Below are positions 1-9,731 of a stretch of DNA of 64,000 bases, in pieces. Below the pieces are notes generated by a model, which saw nothing but the letters and a program-made list of their open reading frames with translations, was not told where the DNA came from and did not search any database. Within the stretch, counting starts at the first letter, position 1. Each line of letters starts with the position of its first letter. Where the stretch lies: positions 1-64,000 of the forward strand of contig JADNRZ010000052.1 of assembly GCA_015501605.1 (NCBI GenBank), written 5' to 3'. Both the position numbers and the translations under genes were made by a program. Source of the DNA: Panaeolus papilionaceus. Lineage: Eukaryota; Basidiomycota; Agaricomycetes; Agaricales.

Positions 1-800
1 GATTCTTAAACTAGACACTATAGCTTTCAATGGTATATATGGTGTGCAAAAAAAGTGCCAAAAAGCGGTTGAAAATGCAGGAGTAATAATGCTATTAATA
101 AATAGGGCTATTGATTATCAAAAAAGCGGAGCTGTTTTGGGTAATCTCCTGCAAGAAATTAAATAAATAAATTCATATTCAAATACTAGGCAGCTGTAGC
201 TTTCCATTGATATTGATATGTCCATATAAAAGTGCCAAAAAAGCGGTGGAATAAATGCTGCAATAATGGTGGGAGAGGAATATTAATTAGTGTGATGTCA
301 TTAGTGCCTGAAAGCAGATCAGTGATGCCAATTTCCCAAAAAAGCGAAGCTAATTAATGAGGATTGATGAGATTAAATGGGATCAATGACATCACACTAA
401 TATTCCTGATCAGGACAAAGATTTGATTTGTAAATAGGGGCTCATTTAATCAATGCACAATAACCAGAGCAGATCTGCTGCTTCTGTGGCCACATTTGGC
501 AGATCGGACCACATTAATAGATAGATATAGTGTATACCTTTCTAATGGTATATATATCCCCCCCAAAGGGTGCCAAAAGCGAAGCAATATTGAGGAAATA
601 ATTGTAGTAGGGGGAATAGGGGCTGAAAAAGCGGAAAAAGCGAACCTGATCTGCTGAGTTGCTGGTACAATTTGGCAGATCGGATGGTGGGATCTTATAG
701 AGGCTGTAAATAGCTTTCTAACGATATATAGATCACCCAAAATAGCGCCCAGAGCGGTGCAATATGGAGCAGGATACTGTTTGGGCCAAAGATAGGGGCT
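1..800. repeat. Diverged tandem repeat, period about 175 bp
   Basis: A block starting with TAGCTTTC or a close variant, then a TATATA-like stretch, a GTGCCAAAAAGCGG-like motif and a GCAATAT/GCAGGAG-like tail, recurs at about 21, 197, 535 and 711. The spacings are 176, 338 (about 2 x 169) and 176. A second block containing GATCTGCTG and TTTGGCAGATCGGA recurs at about 470 and 641. The unit expected near 366 is not recognisable and its place is taken by an inverted repeat. This is seen directly; calling it a satellite is an inference. No coding sequence is evident here. Confidence 0.55.
287..400. repeat. Inverted repeat with 16-bp perfect arms
   Basis: TTAGTGTGATGTCATT at 287-302 is the exact reverse complement of 385-400, with an 82-bp spacer. 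Weaker inverted similarity (GGAATATT) continues outside the arms. It lies where one unit of the 175-bp repeat is missing, so it may be a small foldback insertion or a cruciform-forming site. No flanking duplication is obvious. Confidence 0.6.
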
Positions 801-959
801 TTTCAAGTGACCCATGTAAGAAAAACATTTTTTATGGATCGATGTGGATCATATGTGGGAGGCTGCGTTCAAAATTTCAGCCTAATCGGAGCAGAATTGA
901 GCGCGCTATTTGCGATTTATATTATTTTTTCGAATTATTTTGATTTGTGTCCGGCTCTG

Positions 960-1262
960 AGAGTGTATTTCCTTAATTGCTCGCCAACCACTGATCCCCC
1001 ACCCCGAAAATACCCATTCCGGGATCCTGATTTTTTTCTCTACACCCCCATACCATATCATATCTATCTGACAACATTTCCCCTACCCCTACCCAGCCAG
1101 ATAAGCCATCAGCCCCTATCCAGCATCCCCCCATCCTCCCCCCTATCTCCAACACCCCTACCCATCCTCCTACCCCCGGAAAATCACCCATATATGCTCC
1201 TCATACCCCCCATACCCACCCCCCTCCCCCTAACCCCTGCCCCCCCCCTACGACGAAATCCC
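960..1262. repeat. C-rich low-complexity tract
   Basis: The plus strand is dominated by runs of C broken by A and T (CCCCCATACC, CCCCTACCC and similar). A proline-rich reading frame crosses it, but that is expected from the composition and has no domain. The rest of 800-1474 holds nothing I can identify. Confidence 0.5.
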
Positions 1263-1474
1263 TCTGCCAAAAGGCCCACTGCAATCTGGCAGTCCTGATG
1301 GTATCAAGCGGACTGCCAGTTTGCAGACTTGATGTAATCATCTAGCTTCTATGGCTGGTTCGGCGGTTCTCAGTTGTTCACACTTGATAGTCACAGGGAC
1401 AGAAAAAGATTCATTGTGAGCTATCAAAGCGGAACAAACTGATACATAAGGTTTAGACGTCGAGGCGAAACCTT

Positions 1475-3060
1475 TTAGGAAAAATCCTGTTCTTGCAATT
1501 CAGAGGCAAATTCGGCACGCTGTTCTTCGTTCAAGTCTTGATAGAAGGTGCGAATGTATTTAGCGAAATCCTTTGGGTTTCTAGTCGGGGTGGAATCGCG
1601 GTTGTTGGTGTTCTGGTTCTGGTTCGTTTTCTTGAAATCGCGATTGGGGCAGAATTTGGAGATATGACCTGGTTGGTGACAGCGGAAGCAGGTGCCGTTC
1701 TTCATGTGGTCTGCACGCTCCACTTCAGTGAGATTGATTTGTTTGGAATTGGCGAATCTGAACCCCATCTGGTTAGAGGTGAAGCGTTTGGCAGGTTTCT
1801 TGTCGAATGGGAAAGGAAAAGATTCCCTCCAACGGGCGTCCACTTCGGCTGCTCGATCCATCCATTCCTTCAGGGTGTAGGGGTTGTATCCATTGTTGCG
1901 AATTCTGTCCAAGATTGGTTTCTTAAGAGAGTCTTGATAAATCCCAATCAGCAGGTCTTCCATTGGATCGAGGTTATCGTTGGGTCGGTGTGAGGGAAGG
2001 CGTAGCCTGCGGTGATCATGAGGTTCTTGAAAGCAGTGTTGTGTGATTCGACGTTTCCTTCTTGTTGGATGTTCTTGAGATCTTTCCTTGCATGGTCGTG
2101 TCCGAGTCGCGGGGCGAAGTCTTCAGTAAATTTTCGAAGGAAGTCGTTGAACCTTCCATAGGAGACTGCAGTCCTGTTTCTTTGGGCTTCATTGAACTTT
2201 CCAGCTAGGAAGCAGCGTTTCCAGTCCATTGCTTCTCTATCTCCCTTTGGTCCTTCAGCAAAGTATGATAAGATGAAGGCGATCTTCAAGTCATCGTTGC
2301 TGTAGATGTGTCGATTGATGTGGAGATAGGATCAGCATTCAGTGATAAAATGCTTGGTCTTGGTGCGGTCTCCTGTGAACTTCTCAGGTGCGCCAAGGTT
2401 GACTTCTTTCTTCAGGGCGTTTTTAAACGCTTCTGCGGCTGGATCGTCTTGTGGACCGTTACCGGGATCAGGGTTACCAGAAGGATCGGGGTCTCCTGGT
2501 CCTTCGTCGTCAGTTTCCGGTTGAGGATCTCCTCCAGGTGGTCCTGATAGTCCTCTCTGAGAACGATCTTGGACAGCTCCTCCAGGTCTTGAAGAAGAGG
2601 CAGAGCGGCCTCCTGGGGGCTGAGTGAGAGTCGCAGTTGCCATACTGGTAGAGAATGAAGGGATTTCGGTGCTGAAGACTGGGGTTCTGGTGATAGTGTA
2701 GTCCAGTTCTCTGGGGTCGTATGGTTCAATTGGTTGACTGAGGGCAAGGGAGACGTCGAGGGGTTGTTCAGGTTCTTTCAAGGGTTCTTCTGGTGTGCTT
2801 GGGATTTCTTCTGGTTCGTTCGTGGGTTCAGTAGGTTCTGGGGTCTCTGGGGATTCTCTTGGTTCGCTGGCTGATACTGGGGTGTCAAGTTCTTCTTGTT
2901 CGTTGGTCTGGGATTCCAGTTCAGTTTCTGGGTCTGGTTCGGAGAGAGGGTCGTTGGTCTTCTGTTGTTCTTTCTTGGATGTTTCTAATTTTCCCCAGGG
3001 TTTCTTCTTTCTGAGCGGGAATCATAATCCTCTGCTGCTAGTTGATACAGGAGAGGTAGC
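1475..3060 (-). pseudogene. gag: Ty3/gypsy Gag with zinc knuckle, broken (gypsy-0)
   Basis: Minus-strand Gag of a Ty3/gypsy retrotransposon, which would form the virus-like particle and bind element RNA. An acidic Glu/Pro/Thr-rich N-terminal part is followed by a capsid-like region (KFTGDRTKTKHFI, then AFILSYFAEGPKGDREAMDW) and a CCHC zinc knuckle with Cys92, Cys95, His100 and Cys105 of the last open segment (1475-1963). The frame is broken by a TGA at 2332-2334 and by a one-base frameshift near 1985. No protease or reverse transcriptase follows downstream on this strand, so the element is truncated or was a Gag-only derivative. The start codon is uncertain: the acidic N-terminal frame is visible to about 3060. 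Confidence 0.75.
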
Positions 3061-3179
3061 TTGGCTGGAGGTTCCTGATCGAGGTCTGGTGCTGGTGTTC
3101 TTCTTCTGGGTTGCTGTTTTGTATGAGTGGTGCCGTCTTGTAAATTACGGACGGTGTGCGTTGGGGCAGCTAGTTCTTT

Positions 3180-3823
3180 TGTTACGGTAGCCCGACGGGC
3201 GCTTGCGGTTAAGGCCTTTGGACTAGTCGGAGTCGGTTCGGTCGTGCGATAGGATTCGAGTATCGTTCTAAGAATGCCACTGCGTACGCACGCTACGCTG
3301 GTATTGTCTTAGAAGAGAGCGAGAAGAGTAAGATCGTCGTAGAAGTTGTTGTTCTATTCGAAGTTAAAGAACTAGCTAAAGAACAGTGGTATAAACTACG
3401 GTGTTTATATAGATATCTAACGAGGCTGTGCATGTAAACGCCAAGTAGATAAAGTGAGTCAGAAGTGTAGTCCGCAGTAAGAACGAGTCATAAATGTGAG
3501 AAGGATGAGTAAGAAGACGAGTCATAGATAGGAGAATGGAGTGGAGCGACAGCGGGAATGAAGGTGGAGTGGGAGTCGGAGTTAGGAGGAATGTGTGGAG
3601 CTCCGGAGATAGGAAGTAGACGAGATATAAGTACAAAGAGAGATGATAGTACACAAAGATAAGATGAAGAGAGATAACAGTCTTGATAAGATAAAGAAAA
3701 GACGTAGAAGAAAAGAGTCGACGTAACAGTGGGGATATTGGATGGTGTTGAGAAGAAAGGGCCAGTCGGACCCTTCATGGGAGCGGACATAAAGGTGGAG
3801 CTGGAGTGGAGGAAACATCCACA
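3180..3823 (-). repeat. Probable LTR of the minus-strand gypsy element (gypsy-0)
   Basis: Read on the minus strand, the segment upstream of Gag starts TGTGGATG and ends ACCGTAACA, giving the TG...CA ends of an LTR. It contains a TATA-like TATATAAAC near 3400 and pyrimidine-rich leader sequence. The second LTR is not in the window, so the ends cannot be confirmed by comparison. Its outer end abuts the beginning of readable gypsy-1 polyprotein at about 3843, suggesting insertion into or next to that element. Confidence 0.4.
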
Positions 3824-3842
3824 GGATCGCGTTCTTGGAAAA

Positions 3843-6086
3843 TGGCCAAAGTCATGGTTTAAGTGAAGGGGGATTCAGGGGAGAGGGAAGGATGGGGAAG
3901 AGTGTGGTGATGGGATACAAGGATTGGCGGAAGAAAGAAAGGGAGTGGAGGAGAAACATGGTGAATGGAGGGAGGTGTGGATGGTGGACATTGCCCCAGG
4001 ACAGGAATTCGGCAATCCTGGTCCAGAGCAACCTATGGCCCCGAAATCGTTTGAAACATCGGTGCTAACTCAGCTCTCAAACCCTTTTTTTCCGGCTCGA
4101 GTCGATGCTGTGCTTGCGGAGATCACCTTAGGAGATGACCTTACACCCTCGCAGAGGAACGAGGTTGTGGGCGTGCTACGAGAGTATGCAGACTGTTTCG
4201 CACTCTTCCTGAGCGAAGTACATGCCGTGGAAGGTTCGCAGCACCAGTTGAACATTCCACCAGGGTCAAAGTTTCGCACCAAGGTCAACCAGCGACCCCT
4301 GAGTCCACCTCAGCGTGAATACTTCAATGACGTCATCGACAAGATGCTGGAGGCAGATATCATCGCCCCCATCTCCCACCAAGATGTCAAATCCTGTGGC
4401 GCAACCACATTAGCGAGGAAGGCGCATGGAGCTGGAGGACTTACCATCGAAGAGCTACAACATCGCGTCAACGATGAATGCATCAAAGCAGGGTTCCCCG
4501 CTGCGTTTGAGAATCTCCCTCCTCGGCCTGCATGTGTCTCCTCCAGTACACTCGAAGAACCAGCTCCCGTAAAGTGGCGGATCTGCCAGAACTTCGCAGA
4601 CCTGAACAAAGCCACACAAGTGCCACCACTTCCACAGGGAGATATACGAGCCAAGCAGCATAGGTTGAGTGGTCACCGCTGGCTAAACGTGTTCGACTTC
4701 GCCTTGGGGTTTTACGCATGTGAAGTCGCAGAGGAGGACAGACCCTATGTCTGCTTTTACGTGGAGGGGAGGGGCTACTATTCCTACAAACGAATGCCGT
4801 TTGGGCTTACAGGGGCTCCTTCCACATTTGCAGAGATGACGCCGACGACAATGGGCGATTTGGTGGGGGTACTGTTTGAGTTGTTTGTCGACAATGGCAG
4901 GATGGCAGGAGATGTGTTTGAGGAGATGATTGAGGACTTGAAGGTGTTGTTAGGGAGGGTCAGGGAGAAGAGGCTATCGCTGTCAGCGGCTAAGTCGGCG
5001 TTCTTCATGACGGAGGCAGTGTTTGCAGGCGCTAGGGTTGGGCCACAGGGTGTACGTCCAGACTTATCTAAGTTGACTGCGGTGGTCGACTGGGCAACTC
5101 CACAGGACTTACAGAACCTGGCTGCGTTTACCGGGATTACAGGTTACTTCAGATCACTCATCCGAGGCTACGCCACCTTTGCACAGCTGCTGACCGATCT
5201 TGCACGGGGTTTGGACATCCCAAAAGGGGTTGGAAGAGCAGCATACAGGAAAGCGATGAAGGGGTACTCGTTGGATGGGGTGTGGAAGAAGGAGCATGAC
5301 CGGGCGTTCCTACAGCTGAAAATCGCCCTCACGCGGGAGCCAGTGTTGAAGGGACCAAAGTTTGATGGGACACCATTTATCGTAACTACCGATGGGTGTA
5401 AGTATGGGTTTGCGGGTATGTTATCCCAAGCACATACCTCTGTTCTACCATCAGGAAAGGAGGTGACCCACCTTCACCCTGTCGCCTTTGCTTCGAAACG
5501 AACATCCGAGGTCGAGGAATGCTATCCCCCCTATCTCCTCGAGTTTGCAGCAGCGAAATTTTGCTTTGACAAGTTTTCAGACATCATCTGGGGCTTTAAC
5601 ATTGTTTTCGAGACGGACTGCCAGGTGCTTCGGGATTGCTTGCTCAGTGAAAAGCTGAACTCAACACATGCAAGGTGGAGGGATGGCATTACAAGCTTCA
5701 ACATAATCGATGTTCGCCACAAGCCAGGTCGCCTCAACCCAGTGGCAGATGGGTTGAGTAGGAAGTTCGTGAACGTTCCGAGGGTTGAGGGGGATGGACA
5801 TGAGTGGACAGTTAGTGAGGATTGGGAGGTTAGGGAGGCATTGGCACACGATGTGTTTGGGGTGGGTGTGGAAGACAACAACGACAGCGATAGGGACGAA
5901 ATTTCGGAGCTACAAAGGCGATTTAAGGAGGAAAAGGTTTTTCTTGAGGTGGTGGATGCTCTCCTGTCGTTGGATGGGGAGAAGAGTGTTAAGGTGAAAC
6001 GACGCACATGTCATAGGGCAAAAGGGTACATGATAGAAGGAGGGAAGTTGTGGAGGGTGGGCAATGGGAAGTCCATACGAGCTTGA
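3843..6086 (+). pseudogene. pol: Ty3/gypsy reverse transcriptase-RNase H (gypsy-1)
   Basis: First part of a gypsy polyprotein that would copy element RNA into DNA. Reverse transcriptase motifs occur in order: RICQNFADLNKAT, FDFALGFYACEV, RMPFGLTGAPSTF and the catalytic loop LFVDNGRMAGD. RNase H follows, with TTDGCKYGFAGM and FETDCQVLRDCL. The active-site loop reads V-D-N instead of V-D-D, with the Asn codon at 4893-4895, so catalysis should be lost. In-frame TGA codons lie at 3864-3866 and 6084-6086, both plausible former CGA. The frame continues across the second into the integrase. Gag and a 5' LTR of this element are not visible. Confidence 0.85.
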
Positions 6087-7223
6087 GGGAGGGTCGAGTG
6101 CGTCTCGAGGGTAGAAGCAAGGGAGTTGGCATGGAAGGAACATCGCAATGGGGGGCACTTTGGCAGGGACAACATCAAGGTAGCACTGTTGGATCACATC
6201 CACAGTCCCGGGCTCGATCTATCAATCACCCAAGCGATATTAGACTGCGGAAAGTGCAAAGGATTCAGCTCAACTCACCTTCACTCCCTATTGGAACCCA
6301 TCACCCGCCGACATCCCTTTGAGCTCTTCGTGTCCGACACCCTCTCATTACCCTTGGGGAAGGGTGGTTACAAAAAAGTCAGCCTCTTGATCGACGTGTA
6401 CTCCCAACGCGTTTTCGGAGTCCCCCTGAAGAAATCCGCTACAGGGAAGTCAACATCCGCACTCCTCTCCAAGATATGCAACACGTTCACCTCACCTGAA
6501 ACGTTTATGTCTGACGGTGGCCCGGAGTTTGACAACGGAGAGGTGGAACAGCTGTGCACTACATGCGGCATCAAGCTTCACATCACTCCTGCGTACTCTC
6601 CGTGGGTCAATGGTCTGGTGGAGAACACCAACAAGGTTCTCGTTGGTCGCCTGAAACGCCTGTGTGCACCAGACCTGGGGGAGGATAAGATTGATGACGT
6701 GGATGTTCCAGAGAGCTGGCCAACGCACCTGGACGAAGCAATACAGCACCTAAACGATCGAATAATACCGCATCTGGGGTTCTTGCCGAACGAACTACTT
6801 CTGGGCCTTGTGGTCAACACCCCGCCAACGAGTCACAAGGAGGCACAAACGGAGGTTCACCCTAGCGAGTACTTGCTCCAGTCAGCATATATGTCCCAAC
6901 AGAGGTTCGACAGGTACTCACAAACCATAGAGCATGCGCACCAACGAAAAGCGGCGTTTGACGAAAGGGTACTGAGCTGTGCACCGAGGGAAGTAGCGTT
7001 CAACGAAGGCGAGCTGGTTCAGGTATACAGGAGCGATTTAGACTTCACAGTCGAATCTGGGAGGAAGATCATCCCCAAGTGGTCAGCGCCGCGAAGGGTG
7101 CTCGAGAGGGGTGTTAACTCTTACAAGCTGGCCATGCTGGAGGGTCTAGTCATTGGGGGACGATTCAGCTCTCGACACCTTTGGCGATTCGTCACGAGGG
7201 AGGGCACAGACCTGGCTAATGCT
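6087..7223 (+). pseudogene. int: Ty3/gypsy integrase (gypsy-1)
   Basis: Same frame as the preceding RT-RNase H after a TGA, so it is one polyprotein. It would insert element cDNA into the genome. The DDE core is visible: Asp in FVSDTLSLP, Asp in SDGGPEFDN and Glu in VNGLVENTNK. A C-terminal region follows (PKWSAPRRVLERGVNSYKL), resembling the GPY/F part of gypsy integrases. The frame is cut at codon NA (7218-7223) by the hAT-type element that begins at 7224. The missing C-terminus resumes in the same frame at 14713. Confidence 0.85.
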
Positions 7224-7245
7224 TAGGGCTGCGCACCGTACCTGT

Positions 7246-7635
7246 TGTTGAGATTTAGATCTCATCTTGGATATCTCATCTTAGATAGATCTATAATCTT
7301 CATCTACAATCTTAGATACATCTTAGATACATTCCTAGATTTATACTGCATGTACTGCATACTACATGTACTGCATACTGCATGTACTCTGGAACTCTCA
7401 GTCAACATGAGTCATTGAATGACTCACTTTCCTTCATTACTCCAGATACCCCAATAGGCGCTTACATAGACTACCATATTTAGCTACCATTTCATGTATA
7501 TAAGCACCTTACTTTCTCTCTATCTCAATAACAGCTTTACCAGCTATTCTATCGCTCTCCTAGCCTCTTTACAATCTTCCTAACCAGGTGAGGCAGTTAG
7601 TTAGGGCACTCTGTGCACGCTATGCTGTTTCAACA
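7246..7635 (+). repeat. 5' LTR of the copia element
   Basis: 390 bp, TG...CA, with 6-bp inverted tips TGTTGA and TCAACA. A TATA-like TATATAAG lies at 7497-7504 and would drive transcription. The left half contains short internal repeats (CTTAGATA and TACTGCATG units). Confidence 0.95.
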
Positions 7636-7653
7636 GGTTATGGGCCCCGATGG
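7636..7653 (+). promoter_or_regulatory. Primer binding site for a half-tRNA of initiator Met
   Basis: The first bases after the 5' LTR are GGTTATGGGCCC. This is complementary to the anticodon stem-loop of eukaryotic initiator tRNA-Met, not to a tRNA 3' end. Drosophila copia is known to prime with a cleaved 5' half of the same tRNA at an equivalent site. The match is read from memory of the conserved tRNA. Confidence 0.65.
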
Positions 7654-7931
7654 CCTGCTCTATGCATGGCTGTCGACCTAGGATACTCATTGCCTGCTGA
7701 GCTTGCTCGCTGCATGAGAACGTCTTGCCACTATGGCAGACGTTGTACTCAGGGATGCTGCATTTTTGCGCACCCAGGTTGCTGCTTTAAGCGCACCTAT
7801 GTTGCTGCAATTTTTGCACAACAAGGAGGACATCCTTCTGGCCTAAGCCTGAGAAATAATAGCACTGTTCATTGTTGCTTTTCTCTCATCATTATTGTTC
7901 ATTTTACTGATGATTTTGCCTAACCAGAATT
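7654..7931 (+). other. Untranslated leader of the copia element
   Basis: No coding sequence is supported between the primer binding site and the Gag start at 7932. The RNA packaging signal would be expected here by analogy with other LTR elements. Confidence 0.4.
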
Positions 7932-9731
7932 ATGTCTTCCCAAATCACTCAACTCGTTCCCAAACTCGATGGTGCCAACTGGCTTGAATGGAGCCTTTCT
8001 ATGAAGAACTGGCTCAGGTCGCAGGCACTGTGGCAAGTTGTCAATGGCAACCTCAAGAAGCCTGCCGATGACAAGCCCACTGAGCTTGCTGACTGGTTGG
8101 AAAAGGACGATAAGGCACTTGGTTCCATTGCCCTTCGTCTTACTCCTGCCTTGCTCCACCTCATCAAGGAGCCTATCAAGGACTCCACTGGCAAGGTCAC
8201 CACTCCTGGTACCACTGCTGCCAGTCTCTGGACCGATCTTGAAGCTGCTTGTGGCAAGATTGGTGCTTCCACTATGTTCGCCGATGTCCGTCGCGTTTTT
8301 AGTTTCCGTCTTTCTGGACTCAGTAATCCTGCCCCCCAACTCCACGAACTTGGACAGCTTTTCGACAAACTGTCCACCAATGGTCATCCTCTTGATGACT
8401 TTTACAAGGCCATGATTGTCCTTGGTTCCATTCCCAACCGCTGGGAGCATATTGCTGCCACTGAACTCACTGTCACCAAAGCTGAAGACTTGGATTGGAA
8501 AGAAATCCAAGACAAGATCGTTGCTGAGTTCGAGCGCAAGCAGCTCTCTACTCCTGGAATGGCCAACAAGATCTCTGCTGTTCGTCGCAAGAAGCAGGAC
8601 CCCCCCTTCAAGGGTAAAGGCCCTGCCCAGGACCCTTCCAAGTTCTCTGGAAACCGTGGTCGTGGAGGTCGTGGAGGTCGAGGAGGTCGCAAGTTCAATC
8701 GCAGTGGTGGTCGTGGTGGCCACTCTGGTCACAACCACACCCATTTTGTTCTCTCTGCTGCCTATGAACCTGCCCAACACACCACCTCCTCATCCAAACC
8801 TTCTCCTACGCTCCTTGAGCGTCTTGCCGACCCTTCCTCTATGGTTTTTAACCGTGTTCATGGCACTGGACCCATGCACATGGAAGCTGGCCCCTCTGCC
8901 TATGTTGAGGTCAACAATGCAAGGTCTCTTGCGGATCGTCTTGAAGTCACTAAGACAATCCAAACCATGAAGAACCTTGACCTTGTCGCCAACCACAGGG
9001 AGCCCAAGCTATCCATCGACATGGAGACTGAGGACTTCTTCCCTCACCCTCCTTCTGATGATGAGGATGAAACCTCGTCCATGCCAGGTCTCGTCGAGTT
9101 TTACTCTGACAATGAGGACATTGTTAACCATGGATTTTCCTCTGAAGAGGAATTTTATGTTGACAATGGCAAGAAGGCCCTTTTTGAAAGGCAAGCCTTT
9201 TCATCTATGCACCCTAACGATGCTAACTATTGTTCGCAGCACTTTGTTTTAGATGCGCGGGGTAGTTGTACAAGTAAATATATTGATCATTTTGCTTGTA
9301 ATTCGTTAGGTTCTGTGGCTAGGTCCCAGAAATATATTGATGAACATTCTCTCAATTGTGCACGATGTAAGGGCAAACACAGAGAAAACGGAACTGTTGA
9401 TTGGATCATGGATTCAGGTGCTTCACAGCACTTTACTGGTGATCTAAGGGACTTTTCTGAGTATGAAACTGGTACCTTTGGAACAGTTTCAACTGCCAGT
9501 GGAATTGAGATGGTCACTGCGCGTGGTACAGTTAATCTCATTGTTAAAGTCAAATCAGAAGATGGTTCTGTTGCTGAAAAGCACATCTCCCTCTCTCCTG
9601 TCTTGTACTTCAAGTCCCTCAATCAGTGTTTGCTGTCAATGGGCCAATTCTTTTCTAAAGGATTGACTATGGAAGGACGTCTTGGCAATATGTCCTTCTA
9701 TAAAGGCAAGCAGTTAGCATTCCAATGCTGA
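7932..9731 (+). CDS. gag-pr: Copia Gag-protease
   Basis: The polyprotein starts at ATG 7932 (MSSQITQLVPKLDGANWLEW), the usual start of fungal copia Gag, and runs 599 codons to a TGA. The N-terminal half is a UBN2-like Gag domain. It is followed by an Arg/Gly-rich RNA-binding stretch (about residues 235-260, RGGRGGRGG) and a short CARCKGKH cysteine motif. The aspartic protease motif D-S-G is at residues 494-496 (WIMDSGASQHF). The TGA at 9729-9731 lies shortly after the protease. The same frame continues for the rest of the polyprotein, so this is a nonsense lesion or a readthrough site, not a natural end. Confidence 0.9.
   Translation: MSSQITQLVPKLDGANWLEWSLSMKNWLRSQALWQVVNGNLKKPADDKPTELADWLEKDDKALGSIALRLTPALLHLIKEPIKDSTGKVTTPGTTAASLWTDLEAACGKIGASTMFADVRRVFSFRLSGLSNPAPQLHELGQLFDKLSTNGHPLDDFYKAMIVLGSIPNRWEHIAATELTVTKAEDLDWKEIQDKIVAEFERKQLSTPGMANKISAVRRKKQDPPFKGKGPAQDPSKFSGNRGRGGRGGRGGRKFNRSGGRGGHSGHNHTHFVLSAAYEPAQHTTSSSKPSPTLLERLADPSSMVFNRVHGTGPMHMEAGPSAYVEVNNARSLADRLEVTKTIQTMKNLDLVANHREPKLSIDMETEDFFPHPPSDDEDETSSMPGLVEFYSDNEDIVNHGFSSEEEFYVDNGKKALFERQAFSSMHPNDANYCSQHFVLDARGSCTSKYIDHFACNSLGSVARSQKYIDEHSLNCARCKGKHRENGTVDWIMDSGASQHFTGDLRDFSEYETGTFGTVSTASGIEMVTARGTVNLIVKVKSEDGSVAEKHISLSPVLYFKSLNQCLLSMGQFFSKGLTMEGRLGNMSFYKGKQLAFQC

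Noticed and set aside
1..800. CRISPR-like spaced repeat
   Set aside because: Units are long, diverged and without unique constant-length spacers; the genome is eukaryotic.
807..1298. Proline-rich open frame of 163 codons
   Set aside because: Produced by the C-rich tract; no domain, no gene context, and the opposite strand is equally open.
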